Part shown: piece by piece, positions 55,833 through 63,568 of the stretch | Numbering within the stretch: the stretch's first letter is position 1 | How the letters are laid out: every line of letters begins with the position of its first letter | From: CAVVYV01 sp963818205 | GTDB lineage: Bacteria; Actinomycetota; Thermoleophilia; Solirubrobacterales; 70-9 | Direction of reading: 5' to 3' | NCBI GenBank assembly: GCA_963818205.1 | Contig: CAWFRG010000009.1 | Location: 62,001-126,000 of the forward strand | Length of the DNA: 64,000 bases | Notes under the pieces: model-generated | Databases searched by the model: none | Seen by the model: the letters and a program-made list of their open reading frames with translations, nothing else | What the model was told of the DNA's origin: nothing | Made by a program: the position numbers and the translations under genes

Positions 55833-56501
55833 ATGGGACAGAAGATCAACCCCGAGGGATTCCGGGTCGGCTACATCCACGACTGGAAGTCGAACTGGTT
55901 CAACGAGCGCGACTTCGCCGATTTCCTCAACGAGGACCTGGTGATCCGCTCGCACATCGAGAACAAGCTCTCGCACGCCGGCCTCTCGAAGATCACGATC
56001 GTGAAGGGCTCCGGGGAGGTCGAGGTCGACATCTTCACCGCGAGGCCCGGGATCGTGATCGGCAAGTCCGGCAGCGAGGTCGACGCCCTGCGCCGCGAGC
56101 TCCACAAGCTCACCGGCAAGCCGGTCAAGGTCAACATCAAGGAGATCAAGCGACCCGAGCTCGACGCCAAGCTGGTCGCCCAGTCGATCGCCGAGCAGCT
56201 CCAGAACCGGGTCGCCTTCCGCCGCGCGATGAAGCGCGCCCTGACCTCGGCGATGCGCTCCGGCGCCAAGGGGGTCAAGGTTCAGGTCTCGGGACGCCTC
56301 GGCGGCTCCGAGATGGCGCGCACCGAGGGCTACTCCGATGGACGTGTTCCCCTGCACACCCTGCGCGCCGACATCGACTACGGCTTCATCGAGGCGCGGA
56401 CGACCACCGGCCGGATCGGGGTCAAGTGCTGGATCAACAAGGGCGAGGTGATGCCCGAGGGCTTCCGCTCGGAGCAGGACTCGGACGAGGACGGTCGCTG
56501 A
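55833..56501 (+). CDS. rpsC: Ribosomal protein S3
   Basis: 222 residues: GQKINPEGFRVGYIHDWKSN, the KH domain with VKGSGEVEVDIFTARPGIVI and GKSGSEVDALRRELHKLTGK, then AKGVKVQVSGRLGGSEMART, EGYSDGRVPLHTLRADIDYG and IGVKCWINKGEVMPEGF. It binds mRNA at the entry channel. The C-terminus is slightly acidic and short. Coupled to rplP by TGATG. Confidence 0.97.
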   Translation: MGQKINPEGFRVGYIHDWKSNWFNERDFADFLNEDLVIRSHIENKLSHAGLSKITIVKGSGEVEVDIFTARPGIVIGKSGSEVDALRRELHKLTGKPVKVNIKEIKRPELDAKLVAQSIAEQLQNRVAFRRAMKRALTSAMRSGAKGVKVQVSGRLGGSEMARTEGYSDGRVPLHTLRADIDYGFIEARTTTGRIGVKCWINKGEVMPEGFRSEQDSDEDGR

Positions 56502-56923
56502 TGCTGATGCCGAAGCGGGTTCGCTACCGCAAGCAGATGCGTGGCAGGCGCCGGGGCTACTCCAAGGGCGGCACCACGGTCGCTTTCGGCGAGTACGGGC
56601 TGAAGGCGCTCGACCGCGGCTGGATCACCAACCGCCAGATCGAGGCCGCCCGCGTCGCGATGACCCGGAAGATCAAGCGCGGAGGGAAGGTCTGGATCAA
56701 CATCTTTCCCGACAAGCCGGTGACCAAGAAGCCGGCCGAGACCCGGATGGGCTCCGGCAAGGGCAACCCCGAGGGCTGGGTCGCCGTGGTCAAGCCCGGC
56801 CGGGTGCTGTTCGAGCTGGCGGGCGTTCCAGAGGACCTGGCGAAGGACGCGATGCGGCTGGCGGGCCACAAGCTTCCGATCCGAACGAAGATCGTCCGCC
56901 GCGAAGGCGCGGAGCAGAGCTGA
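56501..56923 (+). CDS. rplP: Ribosomal protein L16
   Basis: 140 residues from ATG 56501 (a second in-frame ATG lies two codons on): MPKRVRYRKQMRGRRRGYSK, GGTTVAFGEYGLKALDRGWI, IEAARVAMTRKIKRGGKVWI, KPAETRMGSGKGNPEGWVAV and FELAGVPEDLAKDAMRLAGH with KLPIRTKIVRR. It contacts the A-site tRNA region of the 50S subunit. TGATG junctions on both sides. Confidence 0.97.
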   Translation: MLMPKRVRYRKQMRGRRRGYSKGGTTVAFGEYGLKALDRGWITNRQIEAARVAMTRKIKRGGKVWINIFPDKPVTKKPAETRMGSGKGNPEGWVAVVKPGRVLFELAGVPEDLAKDAMRLAGHKLPIRTKIVRREGAEQS

Positions 56924-57135
56924 TGAAGGCGTCCGAGGCCCACAACATGCGTGACGACGAGTTGGTGGAGCGCCTCCGCCAGGCTCGCGAGGAGCAGTTC
57001 GCCCTCCGCCTCCAGCACGCCACCGGCGAGCTGGAGAACACCTCTCGGATCGGCGATGCGCGCCGCGACGTCGCCAGGCTGCTGACCGTGGCCAAGGAAC
57101 GCGGAATCGACCTCGAGCGAGAGCTGAGAGCGTGA
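56923..57135 (+). CDS. rpmC: Ribosomal protein L29
   Basis: 70 residues in two long helices: AHNMRDDELVERLRQAREEQ, FALRLQHATGELENTSRIGD and ARRDVARLLTVAKERGIDLE. Normal size for L29; it lies beside L23 at the tunnel exit. TGATG links on both sides show continuous translational coupling from rpsC to rpsQ. Confidence 0.96.
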   Translation: MKASEAHNMRDDELVERLRQAREEQFALRLQHATGELENTSRIGDARRDVARLLTVAKERGIDLERELRA

Positions 57136-57823
57136 TGGCTGAGGAAGAGAAGAACGAGAAGGCACAGGAAGAGCAGGCCGAGGAGAACGCTCCTGAGGCC
57201 GAGGAGAACGCTCCCGAGGCGGAGGAGAACGCTCCCGAGGCGGAGGCGGAGGGCCCTCCCGAGGAGGCCCCTGCCGAGGAAGCTCCTGCCGAGGAGGCCG
57301 AGGCCCCGCCGAGGAGGCCCCTGCCGAGGCCGAGGCTCCCGCTGAGGAAGCGGCCCCCGCTGATGACGAGCTCGAGGGGCTCGATTGGAAGGCCCGCCGG
57401 CGCCTGGAGCGCTCGCGGCGCTCCGGCGAGGCCGGTCCTCAGCGCGGCGCTGACGAGCGCGCGTCCGAGCGCGCCCAGCGGCGTGCCCTGGCGGGGCGGC
57501 GACGGAGCTCCTACCGGAAGAAGCAGCGGGCCAAGGGTGCTCGCGGCGAGGGCACGCCGCCGGCCGAGCGGCGCTCGGCAGGCCGCAAGGTCCGCCAGGG
57601 CCGGGTGGTCTCGAACAAGCCCGACAAGACGATCACCGTCCAAATCGACATCGTTCGGCGACACACCAGCTACGAGAAGATCATCCGCCACTCGGGCACC
57701 CTGCATGCCCACGACGAGCGCAACGAGGCCAACCAGGGCGATCTCGTCCGGGTGGTCGAGACCCGGCCGCTCTCGCGCACCAAGCGCTGGCGCCTCGTCC
57801 AGGTCCTGGAGAAGGCGAAGTAG
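57135..57823 (+). CDS. rpsQ: Ribosomal protein S17 with long acidic/basic tail (frame break)
   Basis: About 229 residues against about 85-95 usually. The last 80 are S17: RKVRQGRVVSNKPDKTITVQ, YEKIIRHSGTLHAHDERNEA and GDLVRVVETRPLSRTKRWRL. Before it come an acidic repeat region (EENAPEAEENAPEAEENAPE, then EEAPAEEAPAEEAEAP) and a strongly basic stretch (RRRLERSRRS, RRRSSYRKKQRAKG). A missing base near 57306 moves the frame between the acidic and basic parts. The tail is real because both flanks continue in the correct order; S17 binds 16S rRNA near the body. Confidence 0.9.
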
Positions 57824-58191
57824 TGATCCAGCAGGAGTCAAAGCTGAGGGTGGCCGACAACTCCGGCGCCCGCGAGATCCTCTGCATCCGGGTGAAGGGC
57901 GGCTCCCACCGCCGCTACGCCCGGGTGGGGGACGTGATCACGGCGACCGTGAAGCAGGCGACCCCGCGCGGGGGCGTCCGCAAGGGCGAGGTGGTCGAGG
58001 CCGTGATCGTCCGCACGCGCAAGCAGCTGGGGCGCCAGGACGGCACCTACATCGCCTTCGACGAGAACGCCGCCGTCCTCATCGATCCACAGGGCGCCCC
58101 CCGCGGCACCCGGATCTTCGGACCGGTCGCCCGCGAGCTCCGCGAGAAGAACTTCATGCGGATCGTCTCCCTCGCTCCGGAGGTCCTCTGA
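57823..58191 (+). CDS. rplN: Ribosomal protein L14
   Basis: 122 residues from GTG 57823, overlapping the rpsQ stop by one base. MIQQESKLRVADNSGAREIL, CIRVKGGSHRRYARVGDVIT, ATPRGGVRKGEVVEAVIVRT and DENAAVLIDPQGAPRGTRIF with GPVARELREKNFMRIVSLAP. The most conserved of this group; contacts 16S helix 14 to bridge the subunits. Confidence 0.97.
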   Translation: MIQQESKLRVADNSGAREILCIRVKGGSHRRYARVGDVITATVKQATPRGGVRKGEVVEAVIVRTRKQLGRQDGTYIAFDENAAVLIDPQGAPRGTRIFGPVARELREKNFMRIVSLAPEVL

Positions 58192-58193
58192 TC

Positions 58194-58520
58194 ATGCGCG
58201 TGCGCAAGGACGACAGCGTGATCGTGACCGGCGGCAAGGATCGCGGCAAGACCGGCAAGGTGATCCGGACCGAGCCCAAACGCGGCTTCGTCTACGTCGA
58301 GGGGCTCAACATCGTCAAGCGGCACCAGCGGCCGCGCTCGGTGAAGGACGCCCAGAAGGGCGGCGAGGTCGGCGGGATCATCGAGAAGGAGGGCCCGATC
58401 CACGTCTCCAACGTGATGCTGCTCGATCCCTCCGACAACAAGCCAACCCGGGTTCGGATTGAGCGCAGCGGCGACAGGCGCAAGCGGATCTCGGCCCGCA
58501 CCGGAACGGAGTTCGAGTAG
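58194..58520 (+). CDS. rplX: Ribosomal protein L24
   Basis: 108 residues from ATG 58194. A KOW domain is seen in RVRKDDSVIVTGGKDRGKTG and KVIRTEPKRGFVYVEGLNIV; then KRHQRPRSVKDAQKGGEVGG and IIEKEGPIHVSNVMLLDPSD, ending RKRISARTGTEFE. GGAGG (58179-58183) about ten bases upstream is its ribosome-binding site. It starts 50S assembly at the tunnel exit. Confidence 0.96.
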   Translation: MRVRKDDSVIVTGGKDRGKTGKVIRTEPKRGFVYVEGLNIVKRHQRPRSVKDAQKGGEVGGIIEKEGPIHVSNVMLLDPSDNKPTRVRIERSGDRRKRISARTGTEFE

Positions 58521-58524
58521 AGCG

Positions 58525-59373
58525 ATGATGGAAGCGGCGACAGAGCAGCAGAAGCAGGCGGCGCCGCCGCCGCGGCTGCGCGAGCGCTACGAGCAGGAAG
58601 TGATGCCCGAGCTGGTCAAGCGCTTCGGCTACTCGACGCCGATGGCGGTGCCCACCCTGGAGAAGATCACCCTCAACATGGGCATCGGCGAGGCGAAGCA
58701 GAACACCTCGATGTTGGAGGCGGCCACCGAGCAGCTGGCGACGATCGCCGGCCAGCGCCCCAGCGTGCGCCGGGCGAAGAAGTCGATCGCCTCCTTCAAG
58801 GTTCGCGAGGGGATGCCGGTCGGCGTTGCGGTCACCCTGCGGCGCGCCCGCATGTGGGAGTTCCTCGACCGGCTGACCTCGGTCGCGGTCCCCCGGATCC
58901 GCGACTTCCGCGGCCTCAGTCCGCGCTCCTTCGACGGGCGAGGCAACTACTCGATGGGGATCCGCGAGCAGATCATCTTCCCCGAGATCGACTACGACTC
59001 GATCGACGAGGTCCGCGGGCTCGACGTCACCATCACCACCACCGCGGCCACCGACGAGGAGGCGTTCGCCCTGCTCAACGGACTCGGAATGCCCTTCTCG
59101 GCCGAGGGGAGGCCGGGTGAGGCTGACGCCGAGGCGGAGGCCGAGGAGGAGCGCCGAAAGGAGGAGGCGCGCGAGCGCGCCGAGGCCGAGGCCGCCGCGC
59201 TCGAGCAACTCAAGGAGGAGAACCCGGAGGCCTACGCCAAGCGCGAGCGGCCCGAGGAGGGCGAGGAGGGCGAGGAGGGCGCCGAGGGCGCCGCGGAGGG
59301 CGGCGAGCAGCCCAGCGACGATGGCGACGAGGCCCCGGACTCAGAACAGACTTCAGGCAAGGAAGGAAGTTAA
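58525..59373 (+). CDS. rplE: Ribosomal protein L5 with acidic C-terminal tail
   Basis: 282 residues. The L5 core is residues about 15-190: RLRERYEQEVMPELVKRFGY, VPTLEKITLNMGIGEAKQNT, QRPSVRRAKKSIASFKVREG, PRIRDFRGLSPRSFDGRGNY and TTAATDEEAFALLNGLGMPF. The last 90 residues are a charged, Glu/Ala-rich helix and disordered tail (EAEEERRKEEARERAEAEAA, GEEGEEGAEGAAEGGE). The frame is intact. L5 binds 5S rRNA and the P-site tRNA; the tail would extend into solvent. Confidence 0.95.
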   Translation: MMEAATEQQKQAAPPPRLRERYEQEVMPELVKRFGYSTPMAVPTLEKITLNMGIGEAKQNTSMLEAATEQLATIAGQRPSVRRAKKSIASFKVREGMPVGVAVTLRRARMWEFLDRLTSVAVPRIRDFRGLSPRSFDGRGNYSMGIREQIIFPEIDYDSIDEVRGLDVTITTTAATDEEAFALLNGLGMPFSAEGRPGEADAEAEAEEERRKEEARERAEAEAAALEQLKEENPEAYAKRERPEEGEEGEEGAEGAAEGGEQPSDDGDEAPDSEQTSGKEGS

Positions 59374-59558
59374 TGGCGAAGACATCGCAACGGGTGCGCC
59401 AGCGCGCGCACCCCCAAGTTCAAGACCCGCGGTTACAACCGCTGCCGCAAGTGCGGCCGGCCGCGCGCCTACTACCGCAAGTTCGGCCTCTGCCGGATCT
59501 GCCTGCGCGACGCGGCACACAGGGCTACGTGCCGGGGATGACCAAGTCGAGCTGGTGA
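59373..59558 (+). CDS. rpsN: Ribosomal protein S14, zinc form (two frame breaks)
   Basis: 61 residues of the short type Z: MAKTSQRVRQR, then in the shifted frame TPKFKTRGYNRCRKCGRPRA, YYRKFGLCRICLRDAAH, and back in the first frame GYVPGMTKSSW. An extra base near 59408 and a missing G near 59525 cancel, so start and stop share a frame. Both CxxC pairs are present (C+ form). The shift pair in so short an essential gene is a clear sign of sequencing error. Confidence 0.93.
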   Translation: MAKTSQRVRQRAHPQVQDPRLQPLPQVRPAARLLPQVRPLPDLPARRGTQGYVPGMTKSSW

Positions 59559-59576
59559 GAAGGCGGTGATGATCAA

Positions 59577-59972
59577 GTGCTGACCGACCCGATCTCGGAT
59601 TACCTGACGAGGATCCGCAACGCGCTCCAGGCCGAGCACGAGGAGGTCGAGATCCCCTCCTCGCGGCTGAAGCGGGAGATGTCGCGAATCCTCAAGGAGC
59701 AGGGCTACATCACCGACTTCTCGGTCGACCAGGGCGACGTCGGCGAGGTGCTGCGGCTGAAGCTCCGCTACACCGAGGAGCGCAGCCCGGTGATCACCGG
59801 GATGGAGCGCGTCTCGCGCCCCGGCCGCCGCCGCTATGTCGCGAACAAGGATGTGCCGCGTGTCTTCGGCGGCATGGGAACCACGATCGTCTCGACCTCC
59901 TCGGGCGTGATGACGGGCCATGAGGCCCGCAGGCGCGGGGTCGGCGGCGAGGTGGTCGCCTACGTCTGGTGA
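59577..59972 (+). CDS. rpsH: Ribosomal protein S8
   Basis: 131 residues from GTG 59577: TDPISDYLTRIRNALQAEHE, EVEIPSSRLKREMSRILKEQ, GYITDFSVDQGDVGEVLRLK, GMERVSRPGRRRYVANKDVP and VFGGMGTTIVSTSSGVMTGH, ending EVVAYVW. It binds 16S helix 21 and, in E. coli, represses the spc operon. GAAGG about ten bases upstream is a weak ribosome-binding site. Confidence 0.96.
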   Translation: MLTDPISDYLTRIRNALQAEHEEVEIPSSRLKREMSRILKEQGYITDFSVDQGDVGEVLRLKLRYTEERSPVITGMERVSRPGRRRYVANKDVPRVFGGMGTTIVSTSSGVMTGHEARRRGVGGEVVAYVW

Positions 59973-59984
59973 GGAACTGAACCT

Positions 59985-60518
59985 ATGAGCAGAATCGGAA
60001 GACAGCCCATCGCGATTCCCGACGGCGTCGACGTCGAGCTGAAGCCGGGCACGGTCAAGGTGAAGGGCCCGAAGGGCGAGCTCACCCAGGTGGTGAGCCG
60101 CGAGATGTCGATCGCTATTGACGACGGCGCACTGACGGTCGAGCGCCCGACCGATCGCGGCGAGCACCGCGCCCTGCACGGCCTCACCCGCAGCCTGATC
60201 GCGAACATGGTCGAGGGGGTGACCGAGGGCTACGAGCGCCGCCTGGAGATTCAGGGGGTCGGCTATCGCGCCCAGCTCAAGGGCAAGGCGCTCGAGATGT
60301 CGCTCGGCTTCTCGCATCCGATCACGGTCCAGGCGCCGGACGGGATCGATTTCGAGGTCCCGCAGCCGACCGAGGTGGTGGTTCGCGGGATCGACAAGCA
60401 GCTCGTCGGCGAGATCGCGGCGCGGATCCGGAAGAACCGGCCGCCCGAGCCATACAAGGGCAAGGGCGTTCGCTACGCGGGCGAGCACGTCCCCCGCAAG
60501 GTCGGAAAGCGAGCCTGA
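59985..60518 (+). CDS. rplF: Ribosomal protein L6
   Basis: 177 residues: SRIGRQPIAIPDGVDVELKP, GTVKVKGPKGELTQVVSREM, ALHGLTRSLIANMVEGVTEG, YERRLEIQGVGYRAQLKGKA, LEMSLGFSHPITVQAPDGID and the C-terminal PEPYKGKGVRYAGEHVPRKV. Two tandem L6 folds as usual. Next to the sarcin-ricin loop and needed for factor binding. Confidence 0.97.
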   Translation: MSRIGRQPIAIPDGVDVELKPGTVKVKGPKGELTQVVSREMSIAIDDGALTVERPTDRGEHRALHGLTRSLIANMVEGVTEGYERRLEIQGVGYRAQLKGKALEMSLGFSHPITVQAPDGIDFEVPQPTEVVVRGIDKQLVGEIAARIRKNRPPEPYKGKGVRYAGEHVPRKVGKRA

Positions 60519-60525
60519 TCGGGCG

Positions 60526-60879
60526 ATGAGCGTCCTGACCAAGCCAGAGCAGAGGCTGCGCCGGCGCCGCCGGGTGCGCGCCCGCATCCGGGGCAGCGCC
60601 GAGCGCCCCCGCCTCTCGGTCTACCGCTCCAACCGCGGCGTCTTCGCCCAGCTGATCGATGACCAAGCCGGGCGCACCCTCGCCGCCGTCAACTGGACCG
60701 AGGCGGAGTTGCGCGGCAGCTCCCGGATGGAGCAGGCGAAGAAAGCGGGCGAGCTGCTCGCCAAGCGCGCCACGGACGCCGGCGTCTCCACCTGCGTCTT
60801 CGACCGCGGCGGATATCGCTTTCACGGTCGCGTCAAGGCGCTGGCCGAGGGCGCGCGCGAGGGCGGGCTGAAGTTCTGA
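60526..60879 (+). CDS. rplR: Ribosomal protein L18
   Basis: 117 residues: RRRRRVRARIRGSAERPRLS, VYRSNRGVFAQLIDDQAGRT, LAAVNWTEAELRGSSRMEQA and FDRGGYRFHGRVKALAEGAR, ending EGGLKF. It binds 5S rRNA with L5. Normal length, with a basic N-terminus. Followed by a 46-base gap that may hold an internal promoter for rpsE. Confidence 0.97.
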   Translation: MSVLTKPEQRLRRRRRVRARIRGSAERPRLSVYRSNRGVFAQLIDDQAGRTLAAVNWTEAELRGSSRMEQAKKAGELLAKRATDAGVSTCVFDRGGYRFHGRVKALAEGAREGGLKF

Positions 60880-60925
60880 TGCGCGCCCGGCCCGACCACA
60901 CCACTCCGCTACCTTCACCTGTCCG
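60880..60925 (+). promoter_or_regulatory. Possible internal promoter before rpsE
   Basis: A TACCTT box lies ten bases before the rpsE ATG in the only sizeable gap of the spc cluster, and no ribosome-binding site is present. This is compatible with a near-leaderless internal transcript of rpsE-rpmD-rplO-secY-adk. Confidence 0.4.
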
Positions 60926-61624
60926 ATGGCTGTAGAAACAGTTAGCGCCAAGGGTCTCGACCTGCAGGAGCGGGTGATCGAGATCAACCGCGTCGCCAAG
61001 GTCGTCAAGGGCGGCCGTCGCTTCTCCTTCACCGCCCTGGTCGCGGTCGGGGACGAGGACTCGGTGGTCGGGATCGGCTACGGCAAGGCGCGGGAGGTGC
61101 CCCTGGCGATCCAGAAGGCGGTCGAGGACGCGCGCAAGAACCTGATCCGGGTGCCGAAGTACGGCCAGACGATCACCCACCGGGTGATCGGCCGCTTCGG
61201 CGCCGGTCACGTGGTGCTGCGCCCGGCCAGCCCCGGTACCGGGGTGATCGCCGGCGGGGGCGTCCGGGCAGTGCTCGAGCTCGGAGGAATCCGCGACGTG
61301 CTCACCAAGAGCATCGGGACCCAGAACCCGATCAACCTGGTGAAGGCGACGATGGAGGGCCTCCACACCCTGCGCAGGCCCGAGGACGTGGCGAAGCTGC
61401 GTGGGATCTCCGTCCGCGAGGTGCTCGGGGTCGGCCCCGGGGCCGACGGCGCCGGACCGGAGACCACTGACCAGGTGGCCGCCGATCAGGCTCCGGGCGC
61501 CGATCAACCTCCGCCCGCCGATCAAGCTGCGGGCGCTCCCCTGAACGGCGAGGCGCCACCCGAGGCCCCGGCCGAGGCGGTGCCCGCGCCGCCGAGCCCC
61601 GAGGCCCCGAAGGAGGGCGCCTGA
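60926..61624 (+). CDS. rpsE: Ribosomal protein S5 with C-terminal tail
   Basis: 232 residues against about 167 in E. coli. The core reads LQERVIEINRVAKVVKGGRR, FSFTALVAVGDEDSVVGIGY, GKAREVPLAIQKAVEDARKN, PASPGTGVIAGGGVRAVLEL and GTQNPINLVKATMEGLHTLR. The last 55 residues are Pro/Ala/Gln-rich (DQVAADQAPGADQPPPADQA) and probably disordered. It is a fidelity protein at the mRNA entry. TGATG junction to rpmD. Confidence 0.96.
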   Translation: MAVETVSAKGLDLQERVIEINRVAKVVKGGRRFSFTALVAVGDEDSVVGIGYGKAREVPLAIQKAVEDARKNLIRVPKYGQTITHRVIGRFGAGHVVLRPASPGTGVIAGGGVRAVLELGGIRDVLTKSIGTQNPINLVKATMEGLHTLRRPEDVAKLRGISVREVLGVGPGADGAGPETTDQVAADQAPGADQPPPADQAAGAPLNGEAPPEAPAEAVPAPPSPEAPKEGA

Positions 61625-61803
61625 TGGCCGAGATCCAGCTGAAGCAGGTGCGCTCGAGCAACGGCATCTCGCCGAGTCAACGCGCGACCCTGCGCTCGCT
61701 CGGGCTCGGCAGGATCGGGCGCCGGTCCAGCCATCCCGACTCCCCTCAGCTTCAGGGCATGTTGCGTGTTGTCCGCCATCTGGTCGAGGTCGAGAATGGC
61801 TGA
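61624..61803 (+). CDS. rpmD: Ribosomal protein L30
   Basis: 59 residues: begins MAEIQLKQVRSSNGISPSQR, then ATLRSLGLGRIGRRSSHPDS and ends GMLRVVRHLVEVENG. The central RATLRSLGLGRIG is the L30 signature. It is short but complete; coupled to rpsE by TGATG and overlapping rplO by eight bases. Confidence 0.95.
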   Translation: MAEIQLKQVRSSNGISPSQRATLRSLGLGRIGRRSSHPDSPQLQGMLRVVRHLVEVENG

Positions 61804-62275
61804 AGACGTTGGCCTTCACTCGCTGAAGCCGGCCCCCGGGTCGCGGCGGTCGAGAAAGCGCATCGGCCGGGGCGGCGGCTCCGGCCACGGCAAGACCTCG
61901 GGGCGAGGCCACAAGGGCGCTGGGGCACGCTCGGGCAACAAGCGCAAGACCGGCTACGAGGGCGGCCAGAACCCGATCCACATGCGGATGGGCAAGCTCC
62001 GCGGCCCCAACAAGAAGATGTCGATGCCGTTCGAGAACTTCCGCACCCACACCCAGCCGGTCAACCTCTCCGACCTCGACGCCCGCTTCAAGTCCGGTGA
62101 CAAGGTGAACCCCGAGTCGCTCCGGGCCGCCGGCCTGGCGAAGCGCCGCGACCCGGTGAAAATCCTTGCCCGCGGCGAGATCAAGAAGAAGCTCACGGTT
62201 CGAGCGCATGGCTTCAGCGCCGCCGCCAGGGAGAAGATCGAGGCGGCCGGCGGCACCGTGGAGGTGATCGACTGA
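61796..62275 (+). CDS. rplO: Ribosomal protein L15
   Basis: 159 residues from ATG 61796: LHSLKPAPGSRRSRKRIGRG, GGSGHGKTSGRGHKGAGARS, GYEGGQNPIHMRMGKLRGPN and KILARGEIKKKLTVRAHGFS with AAAREKIEAAGGTVEVI. The Gly/Arg-rich N-terminal half penetrates 23S rRNA. Its start lies within the end of rpmD; the TGATG junction couples it to secY. Confidence 0.97.
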   Translation: MAEDVGLHSLKPAPGSRRSRKRIGRGGGSGHGKTSGRGHKGAGARSGNKRKTGYEGGQNPIHMRMGKLRGPNKKMSMPFENFRTHTQPVNLSDLDARFKSGDKVNPESLRAAGLAKRRDPVKILARGEIKKKLTVRAHGFSAAAREKIEAAGGTVEVID

Positions 62276-63546
62276 TGATTCAGACGATCGCCAACGCCTT
62301 CACCGTCCCGGACATCCGCCGGAAGATCATGTTCACGGCGGCGATCCTGGCGCTCTACCGGCTCGGCGCCTACATCCCCTCGCCGGGCGTCGACGTCGAC
62401 ACGGTCAAGTCGATCGAGGAGAACTTCGGCGGCTCCAACATCCTCGGCTTCCTCAACCTCTTCTCCGGCGGCAGCCTCTCCCGGCTGTCGCTGTTCGCGC
62501 TCGGGATCATGCCCTACATCACGGCCTCGATCATCCTCCAGCTCTTGACCGTGGTCGTGCCCTCGCTCGAGCGACTCCAGAAGGAGGGCGAGGTCGGGCA
62601 GCAGAAGATCACCCAGTACACCCGCTATCTGACCGTCGCCCTCGCCTTCGGCCAGTCGCTCGGCTACGTCTTCCTCTTCCGGAGCTTCCAGGACCAGGCG
62701 GGGAGCAGCGTGGTCGGGACCCTCACCTTCACCAAGACCTTCCTGATCGTCATCTGCCTGACCGCGGGCTGCACCCTGCTGATGTGGATGGGTGAGCTGA
62801 TCACCCAGCGAGGGATCGGCAACGGGATCTCGCTGATGATCTTCGCCTCGATCGTCTCCGGTCTGCCCGAGGGCATCTCGGCCTGGTGGACCAATCCCGA
62901 CCAGGTGTTCGTCGTGATGATGCCCTTCGTCGCCCTGGCGGTGATCGTCGCGATCGTCTTCGTCCAGGAGGGCCAGCGGCGGATCCCAGTCCAGTACGCG
63001 AAGCGCGTGGTCGGCCGCCGGATGACCTCCGGCGGCTCAACTTATCTGCCGCTGCGGGTCAACATGGCCGGCGTCATCCCGGTGATCTTCGCCGCGTCGA
63101 TCATGGCCTTCCCGCCGACGATCGGACAGCTCCTCAACACCCCCGCGGCGCTCGACTTCGCCGCCTTCTTCGGCCCGAACAGCTGGGCCTACGTGGTCGG
63201 CGAGGTCTTCTTCATCATCGTCTTCACCTACTTCTATACGGCGGTCACCTTCAACCCGGTGGACCAGGCCGACAACCTGAAGAAGTACGGAGGCTTCATA
63301 CCCGGCGTTCGCCCGGGTCGCCCCACGGCCGAATACCTCGACCGCATCCTCTCCCGCCTCACCTTCCCAGGCGCCCTCTACCTGGGCGCGGTGGCGGCGT
63401 TACCCACGATCCTGATCAGCCAGACGTCGGCGAACTTCTTCTTCGGCGGAACCTCGATCCTGATCGTCGTGGGCGTCGCCCTCGACACGGTGAAACAGCT
63501 CGAGGCGCAGCTGATGATGCGGAACTACGAGGGATTCCTGAAGTGA
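62275..63546 (+). CDS. secY: Preprotein translocase subunit SecY
   Basis: Intact 423 residues with about ten membrane helices. Begins IANAFTVPDIRRKIMFTAAI, the plug-region LNLFSGGSLSRLSLFALGIM with PYITASIILQLLTVVVPSLE, GIGNGISLMIFASIVSGLPE, the cytoplasmic loop RRIPVQYAKRVVGRRMTSGG (ribosome and SecA contact) and YFYTAVTFNPVDQADNLKKY. It forms the protein-conducting channel with SecE at 33682. No breaks. Confidence 0.97.
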   Translation: MIQTIANAFTVPDIRRKIMFTAAILALYRLGAYIPSPGVDVDTVKSIEENFGGSNILGFLNLFSGGSLSRLSLFALGIMPYITASIILQLLTVVVPSLERLQKEGEVGQQKITQYTRYLTVALAFGQSLGYVFLFRSFQDQAGSSVVGTLTFTKTFLIVICLTAGCTLLMWMGELITQRGIGNGISLMIFASIVSGLPEGISAWWTNPDQVFVVMMPFVALAVIVAIVFVQEGQRRIPVQYAKRVVGRRMTSGGSTYLPLRVNMAGVIPVIFAASIMAFPPTIGQLLNTPAALDFAAFFGPNSWAYVVGEVFFIIVFTYFYTAVTFNPVDQADNLKKYGGFIPGVRPGRPTAEYLDRILSRLTFPGALYLGAVAALPTILISQTSANFFFGGTSILIVVGVALDTVKQLEAQLMMRNYEGFLK

Positions 63547-63568
63547 GCGCGGCCGTGGGAGCACCGGG